From Clostridium fessum (GTDB lineage: Bacteria > Bacillota > Clostridia > Lachnospirales > Lachnospiraceae), in NCBI RefSeq assembly GCF_003024715.1, contig NZ_PYLO01000001.1, positions 310,001 to 374,000 of the forward strand: a DNA stretch of 64,000 bases. Reading direction: 5' to 3'. Below the pieces are notes generated by a model. The model did not search any database, had not been told where the DNA came from, and saw only the letters and a program-made list of their open reading frames with translations. Below, piece after piece: positions 16,828 to 25,824 of the stretch; position 1 is the first letter of the stretch; every line of letters starts with the position of its first letter. A program made the translations under genes and the position numbers.

Positions 16828-17915
16828 AAACCCGCCCTCCTTTGTGCTTTTGCTGCATCCAACTGGTACTCTAACATTTCTTTTGCATAGCGGTCATTTC
16901 CCTGTAAAATATCAGCTAATGCGTCCCTATCTGTATTCAGAACTGCAAGGCTTTTTGCAGCATTATGCCGGACATACCAGTTTTTACTGGAAATCTCTTT
17001 TTTCAAAATTTCCAGTGTCTGCGGTCCGGGATACACAGCAAGAGCGGAAATACAGGCATTCTGCAATTCCCAGAACCCTTCCTTTTCTTCTTCGGCGTGA
17101 TGAAGCAAAAAAGAAACACTTCTTTCATCCTGATATCTGCCAAAATAGCGGACACATGCGATCTGAATTTCCATATCCTGGCTTGTTTCCAACATAGACA
17201 GCATTTCATCCTTCCAGTTTGACGATGCATATCGAATATAATCCAACAGGTTTACCTGCATCCTTGGATGAAATTCACTCAATTTTTTCCAAAGGAGTGG
17301 TATCAGTTCTTCTTTTTTATTAAAGGAAAGAAGTCCATCTGCAAGTATTTTTTTATGCGGAAGCAGCTGCTCATTTGCATTCAGGAATTCCAATGCCTGC
17401 ATAATTGCGTGTATATCTTCTGAACTGTATAACGCCCGCAAAGCATTCTCTCTGCAATAGAGACTTTTATTTCCAAGCAGGTCAAAAAGAAATGGGAAAA
17501 CAATTTCCTTAGCCTGGAATTTCGTCATATGAAATATGGCAAATACATAAGCCAAGCAGGCTTTTTCCATATCCGATTTTCTTTTATAAACTGGTATCAG
17601 TTCTTCCATCAGCCGACTTACAGATGCTATTCCCTGCTGGAATTGTTCCGGCATACGGTTTTCAACTTTATATAATGCTTCACTGAACGTCAGAAGTCTA
17701 CTGGTTGACTGGAGCTCTTTAACCAGCCTTTTTTCCTGCTTTTTATTTTCCGTTATATTATCTAAAAACAGCTGTCTGTATTCTTCGCAATATCGTTGTT
17801 CCCTCCTTTTCAGAACACAGGAACGATATCTTGAAACTATCTCTATAAAGCAGTTAAACAGAATAATCCCCACACAGACAATAAAATAAAAAACAATCAC
17901 AAATTGTGCTATCAT
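16824..17915 (-). CDS. membrane-anchored HEAT-repeat protein
   Basis: An N-terminal membrane helix (residues 3-27) is followed by a basic stretch, a coiled-coil region (about 45-75) and a long array of helical repeats (about 110-355) of the HEAT type. SLYCRENALRAL, DMEIQIACVRYFG and NWYVRHNAAKSLA show the repeat pattern. The helical part is probably cytoplasmic and may scaffold the synthase or sense its state; this is inference. It overlaps both neighbours by four bases. Confidence 0.75.
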   Translation of the reverse strand: MIAQFVIVFYFIVCVGIILFNCFIEIVSRYRSCVLKRREQRYCEEYRQLFLDNITENKKQEKRLVKELQSTSRLLTFSEALYKVENRMPEQFQQGIASVSRLMEELIPVYKRKSDMEKACLAYVFAIFHMTKFQAKEIVFPFLFDLLGNKSLYCRENALRALYSSEDIHAIMQALEFLNANEQLLPHKKILADGLLSFNKKEELIPLLWKKLSEFHPRMQVNLLDYIRYASSNWKDEMLSMLETSQDMEIQIACVRYFGRYQDERSVSFLLHHAEEEKEGFWELQNACISALAVYPGPQTLEILKKEISSKNWYVRHNAAKSLAVLNTDRDALADILQGNDRYAKEMLEYQLDAAKAQRRAGL

Positions 17916-20086
17916 TCGTGTTCCTTTCCTGTCCAGTATGTCTTCAGAACCTGGTATGCTTCTTTTAATCTTTCATGGTAAGATACTGTATTTTCCCATC
18001 CTTTCAGTTTAAGCCGTCCCATCTCGATAGTATTTCCTTCTCTGCCAAGACCTATAAACATCTCTTTGATCCCCACTGCTTCAATGCCATAATTTCCGTC
18101 ATAATAATCATCATGAATTTGCATTCGGGACGGATCAGAAAAATTCAGCAGCTGCCATGGGATTCTAATTTCCACATCATCTCCGTTACAGATAAAATCT
18201 GCCCTGGAATCATAAGCAGATGCAGATGGATTTCCATTACCATAATACAGCTTTCCACTTTCAAAGGTTCTTAACGGTGTGGCAGCATCCTGATACTGAC
18301 CAATAACATCCCGTAATACCATGCAGATATTTTCGAATACAGCGCTATCCCGAGCCGGTGGATCAATATAAGAATCTTCTCCTGTAATATCTTCCTCATA
18401 ATTGGCATGAATGGGATTATACCGATCCTGAACCAACAGACGAGTATTATCTTTTCCATTCAAGATCAGTACAAAATCTGTAGGTCTTTCAAATTCTGCT
18501 GTACAATTTTCCATACGGGTACTGCCTGTTTTAGGGGTCGTATCAACCGGAACATACAGCGTGTCATTTTCCAGATCAAAGCCCTTTTTATGGAGATATA
18601 AATAAACATCGGAGGCATCATACTTCACACTGATGAAAGAGCCGTCTTCATATTGGATCACCATATCCTTATCTGTCCATTCGGAAGTATCCCCGTCCAC
18701 GTAACAAACACTTTCTTTTTCCCCACAGTCAAATGCCAGCAAGCCAAAATGCTGGTCATTTGTCTGAGCATCTTCCCAGTAAATATTACGGCTTAAATCT
18801 ACAGCATACATGGTATTCCAGGTATGCTTGAACCATTCATCCTGCCAGGAATAGACACAGCCTCCGGAAAGTCCGGCAGCCATAATGTCTTCATAACAAT
18901 CTACCAGAATCTTTCCCTGTTCTTTTTCAGAATAGTATCCAAGTCCTCTGCTGGTCACCTGATTCTCCTGAATCTCACCTCGTCCTGTGGCTGCACCAAA
19001 TTCAACAGCCAAAACCGGCATTGTATGATGTTCGTTTAAAAGTCTTAAATATGCCCGATAAGTATTCCGTTTTCCGTCAGGAGTGATACAGTCACTAAAG
19101 TCGATCTTTTTATCAGACAAACTGTTCCATGTTGTGTATTCCATACAGGAAAGGTAATCCTGATCATATGGAGATGCACTGTAGCTGGCAAACTGACCTG
19201 ATATAAATTTATCAGTTGCAGTTATATGTTCTGCGTCGATCCGGGCACATTTTCGGAAATATTCTGCAATCTCTTTAGGATAATCAAAGGGATCTGTTGC
19301 ATTTCCACTGGAAAAGGAGATCAGACGCTGCTCATCATATCTTGTTGATTCATAGTACAGCATCCTGTCACCTGTTTCTGCAAGCAGGGATTCAAAGGCA
19401 GAGGCATCTTTTGAAGCAGTAAGATAGGTTCCTTTATACGGTTCCATATCCGGATATTTCTCATCTGTATATGCAACGGTTGTATCTTCCCATCCATTTC
19501 CGATAATATATCCCAGCACCCATTTCGAGATATCGTGTAAATAAAGTCCTGTACTTGTATCTGCATCATTATTGATGATAAGTCGTTTTCCATGGATCAC
19601 ATCTACAGTGACCAGGCAATTATCCAGAAGCTTTCCTGCAAAGGAGTCGGCATATGCATCCACTAGGGAGTTCTGTATATAATCATTTACCCAGATTCCC
19701 TGAAGTAAATATAACGGCTCCTCATGTTGGGAATTGTATTCATAGAACGCTTTATAAAAAGACGGATTCTGGACAGAATAGACTCTCAGCGTATTTGCTC
19801 CTGCTTCCTGGATCAGCTGAAACCAGCGCAGATAGGTTTCTTTGGTAATCGCATAATCTGTAGACCATTCACCTGGAATACCGCTTCCCATGTCAATTCC
19901 TCTGACTTCAAATGGTTTCCACTTATCTTTGTCCTTTATAAGTATCTCTTTATTCTCAGTCCGGACAAATGTGTTTATATGATTGTCCCGGCCTGAGTCC
20001 ACATAAAATCCGCCATAAAACACAGCTATAAATCCAATAAATACAAGCAGAATGATGGCAGATATACTGATAATAAATCGTTTCAT
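17912..20086 (-). CDS. membrane-anchored extracellular glycoside hydrolase-like protein
   Basis: An uncleaved signal anchor (residues 5-27) is followed by a TIM-barrel region. IKDKDKWKPFEVRGIDMG, NTLRVYSVQNP and MPVLAVEFGAATGRG resemble clan GH-A enzymes, and the glutamate in VEFG is a candidate catalytic residue. A C-terminal beta-rich domain (about 470-700) may bind carbohydrate. It has 724 residues. It could trim or transfer the polymer made by the GT2, as BcsZ does for cellulose. The exact GH family was not assigned. Confidence 0.7.
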   Translation of the reverse strand: MKRFIISISAIILLVFIGFIAVFYGGFYVDSGRDNHINTFVRTENKEILIKDKDKWKPFEVRGIDMGSGIPGEWSTDYAITKETYLRWFQLIQEAGANTLRVYSVQNPSFYKAFYEYNSQHEEPLYLLQGIWVNDYIQNSLVDAYADSFAGKLLDNCLVTVDVIHGKRLIINNDADTSTGLYLHDISKWVLGYIIGNGWEDTTVAYTDEKYPDMEPYKGTYLTASKDASAFESLLAETGDRMLYYESTRYDEQRLISFSSGNATDPFDYPKEIAEYFRKCARIDAEHITATDKFISGQFASYSASPYDQDYLSCMEYTTWNSLSDKKIDFSDCITPDGKRNTYRAYLRLLNEHHTMPVLAVEFGAATGRGEIQENQVTSRGLGYYSEKEQGKILVDCYEDIMAAGLSGGCVYSWQDEWFKHTWNTMYAVDLSRNIYWEDAQTNDQHFGLLAFDCGEKESVCYVDGDTSEWTDKDMVIQYEDGSFISVKYDASDVYLYLHKKGFDLENDTLYVPVDTTPKTGSTRMENCTAEFERPTDFVLILNGKDNTRLLVQDRYNPIHANYEEDITGEDSYIDPPARDSAVFENICMVLRDVIGQYQDAATPLRTFESGKLYYGNGNPSASAYDSRADFICNGDDVEIRIPWQLLNFSDPSRMQIHDDYYDGNYGIEAVGIKEMFIGLGREGNTIEMGRLKLKGWENTVSYHERLKEAYQVLKTYWTGKEHE

Positions 20087-20089
20087 ATT

Positions 20090-21589
20090 TTAATCATTAA
20101 CCTCATTATACTGCTTTACACGGGAGGATGCTGAATACTGACGCAGAGTCTCAATGTTTTCATCCAGCCATTTTCCTCTGTTTCGCAAGTAACCTTTTAA
20201 CTGTCCTTCAGCGGCAGATCTACTGTCAAGATTTCTCGATACCGGAACCAGAAGTCCCTTTGCCTGCTGTTCCACACTTCCCCATCGTGCATCGTTTCTT
20301 GCAAGAGCTGGTGCGATAAAATCAAGGGTTTCATCGATATAACGATAAAGTGATTCCTCACTTAACAGACCTTTTCGCAAGGAATGATATCGCTGGATGA
20401 TCCGTTCAGTAAAATCCTCATCTTTGATAAGCATTTCAAACCATAATCGGTTGTTCAGGAAAAATCCTGTATAAGGAAGTTCCTCCTCGAAATAGTTATT
20501 GCAGGCATTATTAAAATCCCATACACACATACGATACAGATTATCGGTTCCCTTATAAATATAAGTGGAATAGTTTCCGGCATCTGCATTACTGGAAAGC
20601 TCATTGATTATAAAGTAATCTACAAAGCTGTCTACATCTATCATAGAAGTGTAGCCATGTTTTTCCCTGTCATAATCATATGAATACAGAGTTTTTTCAA
20701 AATTTGAAAAATCCTGCCGGATTTCTTCTGTCAGTCTGGCATCTCTGTTCCTGCTTCCGGGATATTCTATCTGCAGCAGGAAGGGGGTTTTGTAGGTATA
20801 CGTTGTAAAGCTGTTTAAAGCTGCTTCGCCCGCATGCTGATGATCCAGGCGAAGCAGGTATCCGGAAAATGCGCTGCGCTTGGCATTTACACGAAGTCCC
20901 AGCCTGGCGCCATCTTTTCCGCCGGTTATCATTTCAGTCATTACATATAGACCTTCATATTCACCATTAAGAATTACTTCGCAGAATCTTACATTTGGCG
21001 CATAAGACATCATTTCTCCGGCAAGATTGTAAAACATATAATTTCGTATGGCTGTTTTATCGAGCCAGGGACCGTATAATACCCATTCATGGTGCGCATC
21101 CATTCCCATAATGGAAAGCGGATTGTTTTCCCCTTTTTTATCTACAAGTCTGATGGCATAGCTTGGCTTATCAAACTTTCTTGAGGAATTACCTCTCATT
21201 CGTATACGGATTTCAGAAGATACATCTGCCGTTTCATTTGCATGATGGTACTCTTTGCTGTCATTCCCAATTATATCCATCTGAGCAGCAATTGTAGTTT
21301 CCCCATCCGTAGCGCGTGTATAAATGCGGTTGTTTCCATCATCCTTAATGGGTCTTCCCGGGATTTCCATCCCATCTGTATCAATTTTGACAATCGGAAG
21401 ATATGTACACAGACCGCCATCCGCAGGATCCGTACATGGTTCCTGGGGAATTTCCTGTTCATGCTGATGAATTCTCTCTGTTTTTCGGTAGTCCTTATAA
21501 GACAATGGCGCAAAAACGGCAATCAGGATAACCGCAAAGCAGCATATAAATCCTATTATTTTGTATTTCATATCAGTTATAAATCTCAT
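20090..21589 (-). CDS. cotH: CotH-family extracellular protein kinase
   Basis: CotH proteins are atypical kinases; spore CotH phosphorylates coat proteins. Here a membrane anchor (about residues 8-28) puts the kinase outside the cell. The family pattern is clear: IRIRMRGNSSR, KPSYAIRL, EWVLYGPWLDKTAIRN, NGEYEGLYVMTE, INELSSNADA and CVWDFNNACNN with its metal-binding Asp. It has 499 residues. The frame start overlaps DUF4956; an internal ATG at 21571 is the likelier start because it directly precedes the anchor. The substrate is unknown. Confidence 0.88.
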   Translation of the reverse strand: MRFITDMKYKIIGFICCFAVILIAVFAPLSYKDYRKTERIHQHEQEIPQEPCTDPADGGLCTYLPIVKIDTDGMEIPGRPIKDDGNNRIYTRATDGETTIAAQMDIIGNDSKEYHHANETADVSSEIRIRMRGNSSRKFDKPSYAIRLVDKKGENNPLSIMGMDAHHEWVLYGPWLDKTAIRNYMFYNLAGEMMSYAPNVRFCEVILNGEYEGLYVMTEMITGGKDGARLGLRVNAKRSAFSGYLLRLDHQHAGEAALNSFTTYTYKTPFLLQIEYPGSRNRDARLTEEIRQDFSNFEKTLYSYDYDREKHGYTSMIDVDSFVDYFIINELSSNADAGNYSTYIYKGTDNLYRMCVWDFNNACNNYFEEELPYTGFFLNNRLWFEMLIKDEDFTERIIQRYHSLRKGLLSEESLYRYIDETLDFIAPALARNDARWGSVEQQAKGLLVPVSRNLDSRSAAEGQLKGYLRNRGKWLDENIETLRQYSASSRVKQYNEVND

Positions 21590-22250
21590 CGCTTTGAGCT
21601 ACAATATTAACACTTTCGATTTGTCCAAGGTTATAGAAATCATCTGTTAAAGCCGGATACTGTTTCTGAACTTTCTCCAGTATTTTTCTGGATAATTCAT
21701 AAATGTACTCAGCATTTTCCTCTGTCGTATTTTTTACCCGAAGAACGACACCAGTCCCAAAATAACGAAAGACCTGAGATTCTATATTTTCACAGCGGCT
21801 TCTTTTTGCACGGATGATCAAAAGCATATGGTTATCACTGCGAATCGCTCCCATGATAAGAAAAATAAGAAAAATAGCAGAACTGCCTACTGCAGCAACC
21901 AGATAATCTCCAACTCCACAGCATATTCCCACAATAATCGTCCAGAAAATATATACAGTATCTCTGGAATCTTTTATTGCAGTTCGAAAACGCACAATAG
22001 ATAATGCACCGACCATACCAAGCGACAATGCAATATTGTTTCCTATGACAGTCATAACTGTTCCTGTCATAACCGTCAGAACGATCAGTGTTACTCCAAA
22101 TTTTTTGCTGTAAATCGTTCCCTTATGTGAAATCACATATGAAATAAAAATAAACAGACCAATGACAGCACTTACCAGAATATGCATTATAATTTGCTGC
22201 CAGGTCATATCCCCCTGTTGGGCAAGCAGGTTATAAATCGTCTCTTTCAT
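21573..22250 (-). CDS. DUF4956 family membrane protein
   Basis: The protein has four predicted membrane helices (about residues 20-130) with the family core GALSIVRFRTAIKD, then a cytoplasmic ferredoxin-like tail. It has 225 residues. AGGAGGAAAGGAA precedes the ATG. DUF4956 genes commonly sit beside VTC-domain genes, as here. Its function is unknown; a role in membrane transfer of polyphosphate or polymer is inference. Confidence 0.9.
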   Translation of the reverse strand: MKETIYNLLAQQGDMTWQQIIMHILVSAVIGLFIFISYVISHKGTIYSKKFGVTLIVLTVMTGTVMTVIGNNIALSLGMVGALSIVRFRTAIKDSRDTVYIFWTIIVGICCGVGDYLVAAVGSSAIFLIFLIMGAIRSDNHMLLIIRAKRSRCENIESQVFRYFGTGVVLRVKNTTEENAEYIYELSRKILEKVQKQYPALTDDFYNLGQIESVNIVAQSDEIYN

Positions 22251-22261
22251 TTCCTTTCCTC

Positions 22262-22957
22262 CTAAAACCTGTAGTTACAGCCAATTTGTCTTGCCATACA
22301 ATATTTGCTCACGGAAAGCTCGCTTTTCTGAACGGGCAGAAGCATATGCTTGATATAGCTTAACAAAAAGCCATTGTATTTTACTTCCAGCACTACAGCA
22401 AAAGGAGACATTACACTGTTTAACACCAGATTTCTATCAAACACATTAAAATTCACTTCATTAGCCCGTATTTTGGAATCAAAGGTTATTCGAATAGAGT
22501 TTTCTGGCGCGATAAATGCAAATCTGTCATATTCTACAACTGTTTTAGGACGGTATGCCCACATTTCCATAATTGAATAACATTCCTGTCCAAACTCACT
22601 GCCACTGTTTAAAAGTACGGAATAATCACCCTCAATGAGAGCCTGCGCTTCCTTTCTGGATAATCTTAATGATCGCTTTCGCTGATATGGTCCCTGCTTC
22701 TGCTTCATTTCAAACAGTGCAAAATCCGCATCAGGACTATATACCCGCAAACGAAACTTCCTTCTTAACTCCAGACCATCTTCTTTTTCCTGAAAATCCC
22801 GATTTGACAAAGAATCAAAGTACAAAGAACGTACCTGGTAACCATCGGATCCATTATGTAAATCGGTATGAACCACATTTGACAGATAATTCCGGAGTTT
22901 TAAAGCTTCTGCCTGATTCAGCAGAAATTTCTTTTCTTCCCGCAGTACATCGCGCAC
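22262..22957 (-). CDS. VTC-domain polyphosphate polymerase-like protein
   Basis: The VTC tunnel domain makes polyphosphate from ATP in yeast Vtc4. Here the key charged strands are present: EEKKFLL, RSLYFDS, LRRKFRLRVY, FEMKQKQ, YQRKRSLRL, VEYDRFAF, RITFDSKIRA and VLEVKYNG. It is 231 residues, essentially only the domain. The start is GTG at 22957 after GGAGG. It is first in a six-gene operon. Whether it makes polyphosphate or uses another nucleotide is not shown. Confidence 0.85.
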   Translation of the reverse strand: MRDVLREEKKFLLNQAEALKLRNYLSNVVHTDLHNGSDGYQVRSLYFDSLSNRDFQEKEDGLELRRKFRLRVYSPDADFALFEMKQKQGPYQRKRSLRLSRKEAQALIEGDYSVLLNSGSEFGQECYSIMEMWAYRPKTVVEYDRFAFIAPENSIRITFDSKIRANEVNFNVFDRNLVLNSVMSPFAVVLEVKYNGFLLSYIKHMLLPVQKSELSVSKYCMARQIGCNYRF

Positions 22958-23003
22958 AGTATTATTTCCTCCTGCTTTTGCTTTTTAGTAAATCCAACTC
23001 TAT

Positions 23004-23032
23004 AGTATACATCCAAAAAATTTTTCTGTCTA
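23004..23032 (-). promoter_or_regulatory. possible promoter of the polymer operon
   Basis: A TATACT box (minus strand, 23004-23009) lies 47 bases before the GTG start. The -35 region is a poor match (CTAGACA region), so the call is tentative. Confidence 0.35.
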
Positions 23033-23095
23033 GAATACAACTTCATACTATACAATGACCTCTCAGTTACTATTCAGGGGTTAGCTGGACTTGAG

Positions 23096-23135
23096 GAAAC
23101 CGATGGTGTAGACTGATAACAGTCAAAGCCATCGG
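23096..23135. repeat. hairpin related to the one at 8261-8306
   Basis: ACCGATGG and CCATCGG arms enclose a GACT/AGTC pair, the same plan as 8261-8306. Here it lies between divergent genes, where a terminator is not expected. It may mark the right end of the accessory block. Confidence 0.55.
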
Positions 23136-23220
23136 GTAAGCTCATCTGTATTTGTTTTCCATTTTGGGGAACATATCCAAAATACATTCCATTGACATTA
23201 ACCCTTTTTGCGGATAACTG

Positions 23221-23290
23221 CTTTTGGAATTCTTGTAACCCACTTTATTCCACTATTTATGAAATTTCCAAAATGGAGCGATTTGAAAAT
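23221..23290. repeat. dispersed repeat, family C, copy 1
   Basis: The block contains GAAATTTCCAAAATGGAGCG and a preceding TTGGAATTCTTGTAACCCA. Related copies lie at 45877-45985 and 48031-48115. It has no convincing gene. Confidence 0.75.
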
Positions 23291-23451
23291 GTACTTTATT
23301 CTGTTTCGAAATAAAGTACATTCTGAAATAAAGTGCATTTTGAAATTTTTGTACTTTATGCTATAATCCTTGTATCTAAGCCATTTATTAACCACTAACT
23401 ATAAAGTACAAAATTTTTTACTTTTGAAAAAGGCTAATTTCGTACTTTATT
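23291..23451. promoter_or_regulatory. cluster of GTACTTTAT motifs upstream of cobI
   Basis: GTACTTTATT at 23291-23300 forms a perfect 10-bp inverted repeat with 23310-23319. Further copies occur near 23351, 23403 (reverse) and 23442. Five related 9-10-mers in 160 bp suggest protein-binding sites for a regulator or a recombinase. Confidence 0.5.
23427..23451. repeat. 25-bp direct repeat, right copy (possible att or dif-like site)
   Basis: This is identical to 8177-8201 and in the same orientation. The two copies enclose 15.2 kb of mostly minus-strand accessory genes. Confidence 0.6.
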
Positions 23452-23534
23452 AAAAAAGCAAAAAAGGCATCGTACAAAAATTTTAAAAGTTGAACACTTG
23501 AATTTCTCACAGTTTTCACAGAAAGGAAATGTTT

Positions 23535-24230
23535 ATGATAAAAGGAACCTTATATGGCGTAGGAGTAGGTCCGGGCGATCCGCGGCTCATGACGTATCTG
23601 GCAGTTGACACGATTCAGAAGTGCCCGGTGATTGCGGTACCGGCGGATGGAAAGGAAAATGCAGTTTCCTATAAAATTGCCAGTGGGATCGTGGAAAATC
23701 TGGATGAAAAGGAATGCTTAAACCTCACTACTCCGATGACAAAAGATAAAGCTGTTTTAAATGCAGCATACCAGGCTGCCTCGAATCAGATTATAGAGCA
23801 GCTGGAACAGGGGAAGGATGTTGCCTGCCTCACGCTCGGAGATCCGACGATTTACAGTACCTATATTTATATCCATCGGATTGTAAAAGCACATGGTTAT
23901 GCAACTGAAATCATCAATGGCATTCCGTCCTTCTGCGCGGTCAGCGCCAAGCTTCAGGACAGTCTTGTTGACCGCTCAGAACAGCTTCATATTATTCCGT
24001 CCACTTATGATATTGAGGCGGCGCTGGAACTTCCAGGTACCAAGGTTCTGATGAAAGCAGCTTCCAAGATGCCGCTTGTCAAGGCGACCCTGAAAGAAAA
24101 GCATATGACAGGTATCATGATCGAAAATTGTGGTATGCCAGAGGAGCATATTTATCATAAAATCGATGAAATTCCAGAACGGGCAAGTTATTATTCGATT
24201 ATTGTCGTGAAGGAAGGGGACCATGATTGA
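23535..24230 (+). CDS. cobI: precorrin-2 C20-methyltransferase
   Basis: CobI/CbiL methylates C20 of precorrin-2 or its cobalt form with S-adenosylmethionine in corrin synthesis. The N-terminal GVGVGPGDP loop, the LTLGDPTIYSTY motif and the INGIPSFCAVSA segment are typical. It has 232 residues. The ATG at 23535 is chosen because GAAAGGAAA lies at proper distance; the ATG at 23529 is too close. It is an orphan here, with no other cobalamin gene in the window, and overlaps the ABC gene by eight bases. Confidence 0.92.
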   Translation: MIKGTLYGVGVGPGDPRLMTYLAVDTIQKCPVIAVPADGKENAVSYKIASGIVENLDEKECLNLTTPMTKDKAVLNAAYQAASNQIIEQLEQGKDVACLTLGDPTIYSTYIYIHRIVKAHGYATEIINGIPSFCAVSAKLQDSLVDRSEQLHIIPSTYDIEAALELPGTKVLMKAASKMPLVKATLKEKHMTGIMIENCGMPEEHIYHKIDEIPERASYYSIIVVKEGDHD

Positions 24231-25065
24231 ATTAAAGCATCTGACAAAAAAATACGATCATTTTCTGGCGGTCGAGGATCTGAACCTGAAAATTGAGACA
24301 GGCGAGTTCTTTGGGCTTTTGGGACCGAATGGTGCCGGAAAAACGACCACCATCGGAATGCTCTCCACTCTCCTGCTTCCGACTTCGGGTGAAATCTGGA
24401 TCAACGGAGAGCTGCTGACCCGTCAGAAAAATCAGCTGAAACAAAAACTCAGTGTCGTTACGCAGGAATACTCGATGCGTCAGGATATGACGATGAACGA
24501 GATTATGGAATATCAGGGACATCTTTATTATATGCCGATCAAAAAGATTCGGGAGCGGTCAGAGGAATTGCTGGAATTCTGCGGGTTGATCGATTATCGG
24601 AAGAGAACCGTCCGAAAGCTTTCCGGAGGCATGAAGCGGAAGCTGATGGTCTGCCGGGCACTTTTAACGGAACCGGAAATCCTTCTTCTGGATGAACCGA
24701 CTGCAGGGATGGATGCATTTGCCCGCCGTCAGATGTGGAATCTTCTGAAAAAGCTGAATCAGCAAAAGCTTACCATTCTTCTGACAACGCATTATATGGA
24801 GGAAGCAGAAACGCTTTGTGACCGTGTCGGCTTTATGTGCGGTGGACGTCTGGAGGAAACAGATGCTCCGGGGCATATGATAGAGACGCTGGGGCGGTAT
24901 GCGGTTGATGAGACTTCACCAGATGGGCTGAAATCACACTATTTTCATGGAAAGGAGGAGGCAATTCAGTATTTGTCCGCGTCAGAACAGGAAACAGCGC
25001 TTCGCAGTACGACATTGGAAGATGTATTTCTGGAGACAATCGGGCAGCAGCTGGAATGCCGGTAA
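24223..25065 (+). CDS. ABC-2 type transporter ATPase
   Basis: This ATP-binding subunit has Walker A GPNGAGKTT, signature LSGGMKRKL, Walker B ILLLDEP and the H-loop TTHYMEEAE. The short C-terminal tail is typical of DrrA-like export ATPases. It has 280 residues. It overlaps cobI at its start and the permease at its end. The pair probably exports a small molecule; the coupling to cobI suggests a tetrapyrrole or metal link, which is inference. Confidence 0.9.
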   Translation: MIELKHLTKKYDHFLAVEDLNLKIETGEFFGLLGPNGAGKTTTIGMLSTLLLPTSGEIWINGELLTRQKNQLKQKLSVVTQEYSMRQDMTMNEIMEYQGHLYYMPIKKIRERSEELLEFCGLIDYRKRTVRKLSGGMKRKLMVCRALLTEPEILLLDEPTAGMDAFARRQMWNLLKKLNQQKLTILLTTHYMEEAETLCDRVGFMCGGRLEETDAPGHMIETLGRYAVDETSPDGLKSHYFHGKEEAIQYLSASEQETALRSTTLEDVFLETIGQQLECR

Positions 25066-25799
25066 AAATGGGTATTCTTACTGTGTTATGGGAAAAATGG
25101 GTAGAATTCCGGCGGGATTTTTATAAAATCACGCTGGCTGCCATGATTGCCCCTCTTTTATATATTCTGGTGTTTGGTCTTGGAATCCAGACCATGTCGC
25201 ACGGACAATCGTATCTGAACTTTCTGATTCCGGGAGTGGTTGCCCTGACGACCATGAACGGCAGTTTCAATGCTATCGCCCAGAATTTAAACGTCCAGAG
25301 ATTGTACGAAAAAGCATTTGACCAGGTCATCATCTCTCCTACCCCGCTGTGGCAGTTCATCGCGGGACAGATCATCGGCGGAAGTCTCCGGGGATTATAT
25401 GCGGGAGCCGTGATTATTCTTCTGATTTTGCCGATCGGAACGGGGCTCTGTTTTAACGGCTGGTCGTTTCTTCTAATGTTTTTAAACGGATCTGTGTTTT
25501 CCACAATTGGAGTTGTGGTATCTTTTTATGCCAAAAACCATGCCGATGTGCCGCGCTTTTCGAATTACGTGATTATGCCGATGGCATATCTGTGCAATAC
25601 ATTCTTTTCAGCCCGGAGTATGCCGGATGGTCTGCGCCAGGTGATTGAATATCTGCCGTTATCGCAGACCAGTGCGGCGCTTCGCAGCATCGCCAATCAT
25701 GAGGCATTTTCTTATACAACGATTGGGATCCTGCTTCTGTATCTGGCGTGTTTTTCGATTGCTGCGTCCTGGTTTCTGTATAAGAAAAAGAATTTATAA
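25056..25799 (+). CDS. ABC-2 type transporter permease
   Basis: Six hydrophobic segments and the conserved C-terminal region with LPLSQTSAALR mark an ABC-2 membrane subunit. It has 247 residues. The ATG at 25056 overlaps the ATPase gene by ten bases. It works with the preceding ATPase. Confidence 0.9.
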   Translation: MPVKMGILTVLWEKWVEFRRDFYKITLAAMIAPLLYILVFGLGIQTMSHGQSYLNFLIPGVVALTTMNGSFNAIAQNLNVQRLYEKAFDQVIISPTPLWQFIAGQIIGGSLRGLYAGAVIILLILPIGTGLCFNGWSFLLMFLNGSVFSTIGVVVSFYAKNHADVPRFSNYVIMPMAYLCNTFFSARSMPDGLRQVIEYLPLSQTSAALRSIANHEAFSYTTIGILLLYLACFSIAASWFLYKKKNL

Positions 25800-25824
25800 A
25801 CACAGGGTAAGGAGTTTTCTGTCT

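Noticed and set aside
23198-23395. 65-codon minus-strand frame before cobI
   Set aside because: It consists of repeat family C and the GTACTTTAT cluster. Similar peptides arise at the other copies only because the DNA is repeated.
23136-23528. cobalamin riboswitch upstream of cobI
   Set aside because: The conserved B12-box and the expected multi-stem layout were not found; the region holds repeats instead.
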